Below are positions 20,276 to 29,200 of a stretch of 64,000 bases of DNA, piece after piece. The stretch is from Mycobacterium celatum. GTDB lineage: Bacteria > Actinomycetota > Actinomycetes > Mycobacteriales > Mycobacteriaceae. The notes beneath the pieces were generated by a model. The model made no database searches. It was not told the origin of the DNA and worked only from the letters and a program-made list of their open reading frames with translations. The DNA is taken from assembly GCF_002101595.1 (NCBI RefSeq), contig NZ_LQOM01000025.1, positions 186,001 through 250,000 on the forward strand. The letters are read 5' to 3'. Position 1 is the first letter of the stretch; each line of letters opens with the position of its first letter. A program made the position numbers and the translations under genes.

Positions 20276-23200
20276 CCGCCTATCCGGGCCAGAACGTCCG
20301 CGATGGACGCCCCGCCAAGGAGATCCGAGACCTCCAGGTCGTAATTGAACTCGCTCTTGACGCGGCGGTGAAACTCCAGCGCCTGCAAGGAATCCAGGCC
20401 GATCGCGACCATGGGCACGTCAGCATCGATCGCGTCCGGGCCGTCGACGCCGATGGCTCCGGCCAGGAGGCTGGTCAGCCGCTGCTTGAGATCGCCACCC
20501 TCGACTGGCGCCGCAACCGGGGCATCGGCAGCCGGGGAAACCAGTTCGGAGATCAGCGGACCGTAGCCGTAGGCCGCCAGCACCGGCTGTGCGCGGTCTA
20601 AATCGAACGCCGCGACAATCGCGTTGCCTTCAAGCCCGTTCAGTTCCACCGCCAGAGCGTCGGCTGGGCGCATCGGCAGCAAACCGGTGGCGGTCACCTT
20701 CGCCAGGCCGGCGGCGTCCAGACTGTGGACCGTCCACTGACCCCACTGCACCGAAACGCAATCGAGGCCCTCGGACCGCAGCCGGTGCGCCATGGCGTCG
20801 AGCATTCGATTGGCAGCGGCGTAAACGATCTGGCCGCGACCGCAGATCGTCGCTGCCGCCGAGGAACACAGCACGACGCGACAACTGTCAGTCCGCGGGA
20901 ACGTGCGCAGTATCCCCGAAATGCCGACCACCTTGGCGCGCAACGCATCCTCGACCTTTTCGGCGGTGACCTCGCGCCATTCGACATCCGAATATGCCAG
21001 CGCGGCGTGGATTATCAGATCCGCCGGCACGTCTCCGTGCTCGTCGGCCAGCCGGGTCAACGCTGCGTGATCGCCGACATCGCAAGTGGGCGTGTCGATC
21101 CGCGTCGAGGTGGTCGACCGGATCTGCCGCAGCCGATCGGCGACCGCGGCGGTTTCGCCCGACCGGCTCACCAGCGTGATGCGCTGCGCACCGCGGCGAG
21201 CGAGGTGTTCGCAGAATTCCAGCCCGAGGTTTCCGGTTCCCCCGGTGATCAGCACGTGCTCCGGAGGGGTGGGGTTGGCAGCGTCGCCCGCAGTGCTTTC
21301 GGTGATCCGCTTGGCGTACAGAGCGCCGTCGCGCAGAGCAAGCTCGGATTCCTCGTTGGTGTGCAGCGCGGCGAGGACCGCGGTCGCGGATTCGGCGGAC
21401 GTCGTCTCAGCCGGCAGATCGAGGTGCCGGAACCGGACCCGCGGAAATTCGGCCCCGATACTGCGGAAGCCGGCGCTGGCCGCCGCATGCACCACATCCG
21501 GCGGCGGGTCGCCGACGACCACCTTCTCGCCGCCCACGGTCACCAGCCAGCAGTCGGCGATCGTGTCGGTGATGTCCGGCCACCAAGCGCGATTCCCGAA
21601 GAACAAGGCGACCTCGGCCGCCGCTGCGGCGTCGTCCTGTTCCGGCGATGGTGGGACGAGGATGACGTAGGTATCGAGTTTTGCTGTGTCGCCGGTGCTT
21701 TCGGTACTGACGACACGTACGGTGGCGCCGACGTCTCCCGCCGCCCCACATAGTGCGGCGGCCAGTTCGGAGCACGACCCGGTGTGATCGACGATGCCGA
21801 TGGCACGGGGCGGTACCAGTGAGCGCTGCGATAGCCGGACCCAGTGTTCCGCCAACAACCGCGGCGGGGAATGTTCCGTCGGCGGGGCAACCGTCGGTTT
21901 GTTCTCGGGCGAGGCGCCGTCATAGGGAAGCCACAGCGGCACCTCGTTCATGCGGGTGTTGGGAAAATCGGGCAGCGGCAGCGGGGCCGGACCGGCCGAC
22001 TCCGTGCACAGGCTTTCCCATCGGTAATCCTGGTCGCGGACCGCCAGCAGCGCGAGGTTGCGGGTGAAATCGCCGAGATCGCGTGCATTTCGGTTCGACG
22101 TGCCGATCACCATGGTCGCGGGGTCACCGGCTTCGTCATTCAGGGCGGCGAGGTTTTCCTCGATCGCCAACTGCAGCGTGGGATGTTCGGCCAACTCGAC
22201 GAAGGTGTCGGCGCCCAACGGCAACGCCGCCGCGATTGCCTTGTCGAATCGAACGGTGTTGCGCAGGTTCCAGAACCAGTAGTGGTCGACCGGCAGGTCG
22301 GTGGTGATCGTAGCGCCGAGGGTGGCACCCACGCACGGGGTGTCCGTGTCGAGGAACGCGCAGTTCTGAAGCTGGCGCTGCGCGGCGGCGCGGACCTTCT
22401 CTGCGAGCGCGTTGATCATGCTGGTGTGCGCGGGATAGCGGACGCGGATGACCCGCGCGAACGTGCCGCGCTCGGTAAGTCTGTCGACGATACGCTGCAC
22501 GGCGTCGCGCTCACCCGAGATCCCGGTCATTCCAGGCGAATTGACGACAGACAGCTCCACCCAGCCCGTGCTGCGTGCCAGTTCGGTTTCGCAGGTGTCG
22601 CGGTCGGCGGCAAGTACGGCCATCGCGTAGTCACCGGTGATGAACTCGTCGGCCGCGTGTGCCCGGATTTCGACAAGCTGCACGGCATCCGCCAGGGTGA
22701 TCGCTCCGGACACGTACGCGGCGGCGATCTCGCCCTGGCTGTGGCCGATCGTGATGTTCGGTTCGACGCCGAATGAGCGCCACATCGCGGCAAGGCCCGC
22801 CATCTGGGCGAACAACGCGGGCTGAACAGTACTGGCGGTGTCGTCGGCCGGGAGGTCTTCGGCCAGAAGGTAATCCAGCGGTGATTCGCCGCTCGACCCC
22901 TGGAAGGCGGCCACGCAGCGATCGATCTCGGCTCGATACGCGGGTACCGATTCGTAGAAAATTCGTCCCATCCCGGGTCGCTGGCTGCCCTGACCGGGAA
23001 AGACAAAGGCGAGGTGGCGCACTGTGGCGGGGGTGTCGTTCCGCACCACCGAAGGATGGTCGTGGCCACCGGCGATCGCCTTAAACGCGCCGAGCATCTC
23101 GTCGCGGCTGGCGACCATGGCCAGCGCCCGATGCGAGCGGGCGGTCCGAGTGCGAAACAGCATGTCGGCGAGCGCATCTGGTGTCGTTTCCGGGTGAGTC

Positions 23201-23310
23201 GTCGCGTAGGACTGTAAGGCGGCGGCCTCGTCGCGAACCAGCTCGGGCGTCGGCGCGGACAGCGGGACGGGAACAGTGCCGTCGGGCAGCCGGTAGCTAC
23301 GAATCGTCAC
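20272..23310 (-). CDS. mbtD: Mycobactin polyketide synthase MbtD (AT-KR-ACP)
   Basis: A 1012-residue polyketide synthase (Mtb MbtD is 1004). The acyltransferase domain spans about residues 80-400, with FVFPGQGSQ and the active-site GHSQGE near 188. The ketoreductase spans about 670-870, with ITGGTGNLG near 687 and an SSAA...YAAAN catalytic pair. The acyl carrier protein is C-terminal (GLDSLQ near 970). With the KS protein MbtC it builds the beta-hydroxyacyl unit between the two lysines. The GTG at 23310 has AGGAG eight bases upstream; an alternative GTG at 23319 sits directly on that site. It overlaps mbtC by 14 bases. Confidence 0.94.
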   Translation of the reverse strand: MTIRSYRLPDGTVPVPLSAPTPELVRDEAAALQSYATTHPETTPDALADMLFRTRTARSHRALAMVASRDEMLGAFKAIAGGHDHPSVVRNDTPATVRHLAFVFPGQGSQRPGMGRIFYESVPAYRAEIDRCVAAFQGSSGESPLDYLLAEDLPADDTASTVQPALFAQMAGLAAMWRSFGVEPNITIGHSQGEIAAAYVSGAITLADAVQLVEIRAHAADEFITGDYAMAVLAADRDTCETELARSTGWVELSVVNSPGMTGISGERDAVQRIVDRLTERGTFARVIRVRYPAHTSMINALAEKVRAAAQRQLQNCAFLDTDTPCVGATLGATITTDLPVDHYWFWNLRNTVRFDKAIAAALPLGADTFVELAEHPTLQLAIEENLAALNDEAGDPATMVIGTSNRNARDLGDFTRNLALLAVRDQDYRWESLCTESAGPAPLPLPDFPNTRMNEVPLWLPYDGASPENKPTVAPPTEHSPPRLLAEHWVRLSQRSLVPPRAIGIVDHTGSCSELAAALCGAAGDVGATVRVVSTESTGDTAKLDTYVILVPPSPEQDDAAAAAEVALFFGNRAWWPDITDTIADCWLVTVGGEKVVVGDPPPDVVHAAASAGFRSIGAEFPRVRFRHLDLPAETTSAESATAVLAALHTNEESELALRDGALYAKRITESTAGDAANPTPPEHVLITGGTGNLGLEFCEHLARRGAQRITLVSRSGETAAVADRLRQIRSTTSTRIDTPTCDVGDHAALTRLADEHGDVPADLIIHAALAYSDVEWREVTAEKVEDALRAKVVGISGILRTFPRTDSCRVVLCSSAAATICGRGQIVYAAANRMLDAMAHRLRSEGLDCVSVQWGQWTVHSLDAAGLAKVTATGLLPMRPADALAVELNGLEGNAIVAAFDLDRAQPVLAAYGYGPLISELVSPAADAPVAAPVEGGDLKQRLTSLLAGAIGVDGPDAIDADVPMVAIGLDSLQALEFHRRVKSEFNYDLEVSDLLGGASIADVLARIGG

Positions 23311-24673
23311 TGTGCTCACTCCTGGGGCGGCGAGCAGACGCAAAAGTCCCCGATTCAGGCCGAATTCGGGCCTTTTGCGTCTGCTCGCCGGCGGGCATAG
23401 CAATGATGGCGTGCGCGTTGGCGCCTCCGGCGCCGAACGAGGATGCGGCGCCGTAACGGACGCCGTTCTTCGGCTCCCACCGGTGCAGCTTGGTGGCTAA
23501 TCGCATACCGACGAGCTCCCAGTCCAGCTTGGTGGTCGGATTGTCCGAGAACAGGGTTGGCGGAATGAAGCCGTGCTGCCCCGCGAGCAATAGTTTGATC
23601 AGCCCGAGGATGCCGGATGCCGCCTGCGCGTGTCCGGCGTTCGACTTGATCGAGCCCAGCAGCGCGGTGGATCCCGCTGCGCCGTAAGTCTTGAACAGCG
23701 CGAGCAGTTCCACGGGGTCGCCCGCAAGGGTAGCGGTACCGTGCCCCTCGATCATGCCCACATCGGCCGGATCGATCCCGGCCGCGTCGAACGTCTTGCG
23801 GATGAGCTGTTCTTGAGCGCGCACCCGCGGAACCAGGATGGGCTTGCCCTTGCCGTTGTGGTTGGTGCGGATGGCCAGGATGCGCCCGTAGACGCGGTGT
23901 CCCAGCTGCCGTGCCCGCGACTCCCGTTCGACAAGAACCACTCCCGCGCCTTCGCCCCAGACCGTGCCGCTGGCGTCGTCGGCGTACGCCCGGCAATGAC
24001 CGTCCTCGGAAAGAGCGTTGAGTCGCGCAAACTCGAAAAACGCACCGGGAGAGCCCATTACGCAGACCCCGCCGGCGAGCGCCCAGTCGCATTCGCCGAT
24101 CTGCACCGCAGAGGCCGCCAGGTGCAGCGCCGTCAACGACGATGCGCACGCCGAGTCGACACACATCGACGGGCCGGTGAGGCCGAGGCTGTGCGAGATG
24201 CGACCGGCCGCACCCAACTGTCCCAGGCTGGCGATCCGGTGGCCGCTGTAGGCGTCGGCGGTCGCTGCACGGGGGCCGTATTCCATCGGCGACATTCCGA
24301 TGAAACAGCCACCCTCTTCGCCCTCGAGTGCGGCGGGGTTGATCCCGGAATTCTCCAGCGCCTTCCACGCCACGCGCATCGCGACCCGCTGCTGGGGGTG
24401 CATCACCAGGGCCTCGCGGTAGGTGATGCCGAACATCGACGGGTCGAACATCGCTGCGCCCTCGAGGAATCCGCCGGCGTCGCACACCCGGCCCCAGCCG
24501 TCGAGCCGGGACACCGACAGCAGCTGGTCAAGCGGCCAGCCGCGATCGCGCGGAAACGGGGTGATCAACTCTCGCGATTCGGCCAGCGCCGACCACAGCG
24601 CGGCGGGAGTGTCGATTCCGCCGGGCGCCTCGACGGCGATCCCGGAAATGACAACTGGGTCGTCGGCGGTCAC
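23297..24673 (-). CDS. mbtC: Mycobactin ketosynthase MbtC
   Basis: A 458-residue stand-alone beta-ketoacyl synthase. The active-site cysteine is in DSACASS (about residue 175), and the two catalytic histidines are in EGHGTAT and SNAGHAQAASG. It pairs with MbtD to make the polyketide part of mycobactin. The GTG start overlaps the mbtT stop (GTGA). The natural domain end is near AHAIIAMP; the remaining about 30 residues come from palindromic repeat copy B and overlap the start of mbtD. Whether the tail is tolerated is unknown, but the catalytic residues are intact. Confidence 0.94.
   Translation of the reverse strand: MTADDPVVISGIAVEAPGGIDTPAALWSALAESRELITPFPRDRGWPLDQLLSVSRLDGWGRVCDAGGFLEGAAMFDPSMFGITYREALVMHPQQRVAMRVAWKALENSGINPAALEGEEGGCFIGMSPMEYGPRAATADAYSGHRIASLGQLGAAGRISHSLGLTGPSMCVDSACASSLTALHLAASAVQIGECDWALAGGVCVMGSPGAFFEFARLNALSEDGHCRAYADDASGTVWGEGAGVVLVERESRARQLGHRVYGRILAIRTNHNGKGKPILVPRVRAQEQLIRKTFDAAGIDPADVGMIEGHGTATLAGDPVELLALFKTYGAAGSTALLGSIKSNAGHAQAASGILGLIKLLLAGQHGFIPPTLFSDNPTTKLDWELVGMRLATKLHRWEPKNGVRYGAASSFGAGGANAHAIIAMPAGEQTQKARIRPESGTFASARRPRSEHSDDS
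23328..23390. repeat. Palindromic repeat, copy B (3' end of mbtC)
   Basis: Perfect 19-base arms CGGCGAGCAGACGCAAAAG and its complement enclose a 25-base loop. The inner 15 bases of the arms are identical to copy A at 20209-20264. It lies inside the mbtC frame and encodes most of the MbtC C-terminal tail (again with TFASAR). It also lies just upstream of the mbtD start, where a hairpin could affect mbtD translation. Confidence 0.87.
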
Positions 24674-25497
24674 GCGCTCTCACTCGACACGTGGACGTCC
24701 CCGCCAGTGTGCGGATTCGTACGCCCGTCACGGCGTGTTGCGGATGAAACCGCACAGTCGGCGGGCGCCGTCAACAACTCCGCCACCGCGCCCACGTGAT
24801 CGGCGAGGTAGAAATGCCCGCCGTCGAACACCGTGACGGTCACCCTGTCGGTGTGTTTGCCCCACCCGTAGAGATCGCCCAGCGTGACATAGGGGTCCTG
24901 GTCGCCGCCCATCGCCTGAATCGGCGCCGCCACCTTGACGTCTGCCGCGCAGTCGTAGGCGTCGAAAGCTTGGTAGTCCGCTTTGATGACCGGCAGCGCC
25001 AGCCTCATCAGCTCGCGGTTGGCGAACACGTCCGTCTCGGTGCCCTCCAACGTCGCGAGGTGATTGAGGATGGCGTCGTCGTCGGTGGGATGCGGCGGCT
25101 TGGCCGCGACGAGGCTGGGCGCCACTGCGGCAGAGACGTTGAGTTGGCGCACGTCGATCCCGCTGGACTCGGCGATCCGCACGAACTCGAAAGCGATCAA
25201 CGCGCCCATGCTGTGGCCGAAGGTGACGATCGGAATGCCGCGGTTGTGCTCCGAGCGTGAGAACTCTTCGAACGCTGCGGCCGCCATCGCGGGCAGGGAA
25301 GGCAGCGGCGCTTCGCCGGCCCGGTCCTGGCGGCCCGGGTATTGAAAGACCAGGACGGTGAACTTGCCGCTGAGGACTTTGGAGAAGTCGCGGTAGGCCG
25401 ATGCGCCAGAGCCGGCATGCGGAAAGACCAGCAGCGGGGGCCGCTCGGGCGAATCGGGTTTGTGGAACTGCCTGATCCAACCCACCGTGCGCGGCAT
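24670..25497 (-). CDS. mbtT: Type II thioesterase MbtT
   Basis: A 275-residue stand-alone thioesterase of the NRPS/PKS editing type. It shows LLVFPHAGSGASAYRDFS at the N-terminus, the nucleophile motif GHSMG near residue 95, a late Asp (GGDQDPYV) and the catalytic His in FDGGHFYL. Such enzymes remove wrongly loaded groups or release product. The MbtB protein here has no C-terminal TE domain, so MbtT may take that role. The ATG at 25497 is favoured by GAGAGG upstream; a GTG pair just before it is possible. It is the first gene of the operon mbtT-mbtC-mbtD, and an IdeR box lies about 40 bases upstream. Confidence 0.9.
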   Translation of the reverse strand: MPRTVGWIRQFHKPDSPERPPLLVFPHAGSGASAYRDFSKVLSGKFTVLVFQYPGRQDRAGEAPLPSLPAMAAAAFEEFSRSEHNRGIPIVTFGHSMGALIAFEFVRIAESSGIDVRQLNVSAAVAPSLVAAKPPHPTDDDAILNHLATLEGTETDVFANRELMRLALPVIKADYQAFDAYDCAADVKVAAPIQAMGGDQDPYVTLGDLYGWGKHTDRVTVTVFDGGHFYLADHVGAVAELLTAPADCAVSSATRRDGRTNPHTGGDVHVSSESA

Positions 25498-25536
25498 GGG
25501 CACCACCTCTCGATCGCCTGGCCCGCGGCCTAAAAC

Positions 25537-25555
25537 TTAGCGAAGGCTAACATAA
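25537..25555 (-). promoter_or_regulatory. IdeR iron box upstream of mbtT-mbtC-mbtD
   Basis: TTAGCGAAGGCTAACATAA matches 15 of 19 positions of the IdeR consensus TTAGGTTAGGCTAACCTAA. It lies in the 68-base gap between mbtT and mbtK. Confidence 0.8.
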
Positions 25556-25565
25556 GCTCGCGGCT

Positions 25566-26171
25566 CTACGGCTGCTCCCGATCGCGGACCATGAGGGCCG
25601 CCCGCTTGTCCGGCAACTCGACGACCGCGAGGCGGTAGAACCCGGCCCGTTCGAGCATCCGGACCACCCGTTCGTTCGTGACGTCGGGCTCGGTGACCAC
25701 CCGGGTGGCGTTCGGGTCGGCGTCGAGCAGCCAGGCGGAGACCGCCCCCATCAGCCGCGCGGCCAGCCCGCGGCCGCGGTACCGGGCCGGACCGAGCAGC
25801 ATGTGAAAGCCCACGTCGTGGGCACGGGCAGGGTAGTACCGGGCCAGCGGGTCGAGGTCGGCGCGATAGAGCTCCCAGTAGCTGATCGGCACCCCGTCGA
25901 GTTCACCCAGGACGGGGACGGAGTGCGTGCTGCGGTCCTGCTCGCGCAGATACGAGCCGATTCGGTCGCGAGGCCAGGGCTTTCGCCAGAACCGGGCCAC
26001 CTCCGGATCGTTCATCCAGGAGTGCATCAGATCGAGGTCGCCGTCCGGGTCCAGCCGGCGCAGCGAGAACTCCCCGGAGAACGTTTCATGGTCCAACACC
26101 AGTCGGCGGTGCTGTAGGTCCAGTGAGGCCAGCCTCGCGCCCGCCGCGCCGGATCGGTCGACGTAGGTCAC
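25566..26171 (-). CDS. mbtK: Lysine N-acyltransferase MbtK
   Basis: A 201-residue GNAT-fold enzyme of the MbtK/IucB family. It acylates the lysine epsilon-amino group, adding the lipid tail in mycobactin or a short chain in carboxymycobactin. Visible features are WMNDPEVARFWRKPWP, the PISYWELYRADLD strand and the acyl-CoA binding loop LLGPARYRGRGLAARLM. The GTG at 26171 is preceded by GGAGAG. In Mtb mbtK (Rv1347c) sits in a separate second locus with mbtL-N; here it is inside the main cluster, divergent from mbtE and sharing the iron box at 26197-26215. No mbtL, mbtM or mbtN homologue is in the window. Confidence 0.92.
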   Translation of the reverse strand: MTYVDRSGAAGARLASLDLQHRRLVLDHETFSGEFSLRRLDPDGDLDLMHSWMNDPEVARFWRKPWPRDRIGSYLREQDRSTHSVPVLGELDGVPISYWELYRADLDPLARYYPARAHDVGFHMLLGPARYRGRGLAARLMGAVSAWLLDADPNATRVVTEPDVTNERVVRMLERAGFYRLAVVELPDKRAALMVRDREQP

Positions 26172-26196
26172 TGGCTCTCCTCGCGCTTTGGCATGG

Positions 26197-26215
26197 TTAG
26201 CATAGCCTATGCTAA
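26197..26215. promoter_or_regulatory. IdeR iron box in the mbtK/mbtE divergent promoter
   Basis: TTAGCATAGCCTATGCTAA is a perfect dyad apart from its central base and matches the IdeR box pattern. It lies 26 bases upstream of mbtK and 58 upstream of mbtE, and is the most symmetrical of the four boxes in this window. Confidence 0.85.
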
Positions 26216-26272
26216 GGCGATGCTTTGGTGGCTGACGCGACTCGTGCAAACCGGATGAAGTGAGACCAGCCA

Positions 26273-29200
26273 ATGACAGACAACGCCCAAACCGTGCAGG
26301 ACCGCCGCAGGGAACTGCTGCGCAAGCGCATCGCCCAAATCGGCGTGCCGGCGGGTCAACCGGGCGAGCATGCGGCCATCCGCCCGGGCGAGCGTTATCC
26401 GCTGTCCACCGGCCAGCGCCGAATGTGGTTTCTGCAGGCCATGGATCCATCGGACGCCACGCTCAACATCTGCGTCGCCTACCGATTGACCGGCCCCCTG
26501 GACGAGGCCCGCTTTCGCAACGCCGTGAGCGAAGTCGTTGCGCGCCACGCGATTTTGCGCACCACCTATCGCGTCGACGACGTGGGCGAGCCGTATCAGG
26601 AATTCCACGACGACGTCCAGATTCCATGGCACACACACGATCTGGCCGGCCTGTCCGAAGAAGATCGAGATCGGCAACTCGAGGCGCTCGTGTCCGCCGA
26701 GTTCGGCAGGCCATTCGATCTCGGCAACGAACTGCCGCTGCGAGTGACCTTGGCGCGCACCTGTGCCGACGAATCCGTGCTGAGCCTTGTCGTACACCAC
26801 ATCTGCTGGGACGACGACTGCTGGGATCTCTTCTTCGGCGAGCTGAGCGCCGCGTACAACGGGCATTCGGCGGATGGCCAAGCGCCCCAGTATGTCGCGG
26901 TGGAGGTGCTCGAACCCTCTGCCGAACCTACCGAGGCCGACGTCGAATACTGGCGAAATTCCTTGCAGCCGATGCCCGATCCCGTGGAGCTGCCCGGGCC
27001 CGCGGCCGCAAATCCGTCGCGCCGCGCAGCACGCCGGACTAGCGCAGTGCCCGCCGAGCTGTTCGGCCGCGTCGAAACCTTCGCCCGCAAGCACGCCACC
27101 TCACCGTTCACGGTGTTGCTGGCGGCATTCGGGGTGCTGATCCGTCGCTACACCGGCGCCGCAGACTTTGTGGTCGCCGTCCCGGTCACCGAGCGCCGGG
27201 CCGCCGCACAGCACGCCATCGGCTATTTCGGTAACACGCTGTTGCTGCGGCTCGCCGCGGAACCGCACGATTCGTTCGCGTCGTTCGTCGACAGGGTTCG
27301 CGAGATCTGCCTGGGCGGCTTCGCGCACCAGTCTGTGGGCATCGACCGGGTGGTCAGCGAGGCGCATCCGGAGCGGACATCGGGGCGCGACGGCATGGCG
27401 CACCTGGTCCGGCTGGGCTTCAGCATGCGCAAGAGCGTCAGCGGATTCTCGTTGGACGGCATCGTCATTCGGCCACTCGAGCTCGCTGCGGTGGCCGCGC
27501 AGGTTCCGCTCGCGATGGCGATCGTGCTGGAGCCCGAGGGCGTGTTCACCGAGATCGAGTACCAGGTCGACGTGCTGCCCGGAGAACTCGTCGACCAGAT
27601 GCTGGCCCATTACCTGCAGCTGCTGGACAGCGCCCTCGGTGAGCCAGCGCACCGGGTCACCAGTCTGGACATGCTCGGCGCCGGTGAGCGGGCCGCCGTG
27701 CTGGCGCAGTCCCACGGTGAACTCCTCGCCACGCCGGCCACCACATTGGTCGCCATGCTCGAGTCCGTCGCGGCCACCACGCCGGACGCGGTCGCGGTGG
27801 CTTCCGACGACGCAGAGCTGACCTATGGCGAACTGCATCGCCGCGCGAATCGCTTGGCGCGCTGGCTGATCGGGAAAGGGATCGGCGCGGAAGACGTCAT
27901 CGGCCTGCGGTTGGCCACCTCCATCGAGTTCATCGTCGCCGTTCTGGCCGTACACAAGGCCGGTGCGGCGTATCTGCCCATCGATCCGGCATACCCGCAA
28001 GAGCGCATCGATTACCTGATCACGGACAGCCGTCCGCGCATGGTCATCGGCCGGCAGCAACTCGACGCCGCCGAAACGGCCGCCGCTCACTTGCCGGACG
28101 CCGCGATCACCGACGCCGAGCGTGTCCGCCCGCTACACCCGGACAACCTGGCCTACGTCATCTACACGTCCGGCTCGACCGGGCGGCCCAAGGGCGTCGC
28201 CGTCTCCCACCGTGCAATCGCCGAGCACGTCGACGGGTTCATCGCCGAGTGGAGCATGACCGCCGAAGACCGGATGTTGCAGTCGTCGTCGGTGAGCTTC
28301 GACGCGTCGTTGCCCGACATCTTCATGACGTTGTCGATCGGCGCCCGGCTGGTCGTTCCGAGACCCGAGGCGTTCGGCGACATCGACTACATCGCCGATC
28401 TCATTGACCGCCACGGGATCACGGTGGTGCACATGGTGCCGTCGTTGCTCAGTACGCTGCTGGCATTGCCGGAGGTCAAGCAGTGGCGGCAGCTGCGGCA
28501 CGTGCCGGTGGGCGGAGAAGCGCTGCCGGGCCAGGTGGCCGACAAGTTCGCCACCTACTTCGACGCCCAGTTGCGCAACCACTACGGCCCGACCGAGGCA
28601 GTGGTCTGCTCGACACACAAGCTGGTGGAGCGGTCATACGGGACCGGTGTGGTGCCGATCGGCGTGCCGAACCGCAACGTGTACACCTATGTACTGGACC
28701 AGGAGTTGCAGCCGGTACCCGCGGAAGTCGTCGGCGAACTCTACCTTGGCGGTGCGCAATTGGCGCGCGGCTACCTCGGGCGCCCGGGCCTGACCGCCGA
28801 ACGGTTCGTCGCCGACCCGTTCAATCCCGGGATGCGGCTTTATCGCACCGGCGATCTGGTCCGTCGGAACCTCGCGGGGGAGCTGGAGTTTGTCGGCCGG
28901 GCCGACGAGCAGGTCAAAGTGCGTGGCTTTCGCATCGAACCGGGCGAGGTCGAGTCCGCGATCACGTCGCATCCGGCGGTGCAACAGTGTCTGGTCCTCG
29001 CCACCGACACCGCAGCAGGGCCGGCGCTGGCCGCCTACGTGGTGCCCCGGGCGCCGCTGAACCTCGATGAGCTACGCGACCATGCCGCCACGCTGCTGCC
29101 GGATTACATGTTGCCCAGTGCGTTTGCCATGATCCCCGAGATTCCGCTGACCGTCAGCGGAAAGTTGAACAAGCGGGCGCTGCCGCCACCGACGCCGGTC

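Noticed and set aside
26207-27094. Minus-strand frame opposite the first condensation domain of mbtE
   Set aside because: No domain, no ribosome site, and it covers the divergent promoter and the mbtE N-terminus.
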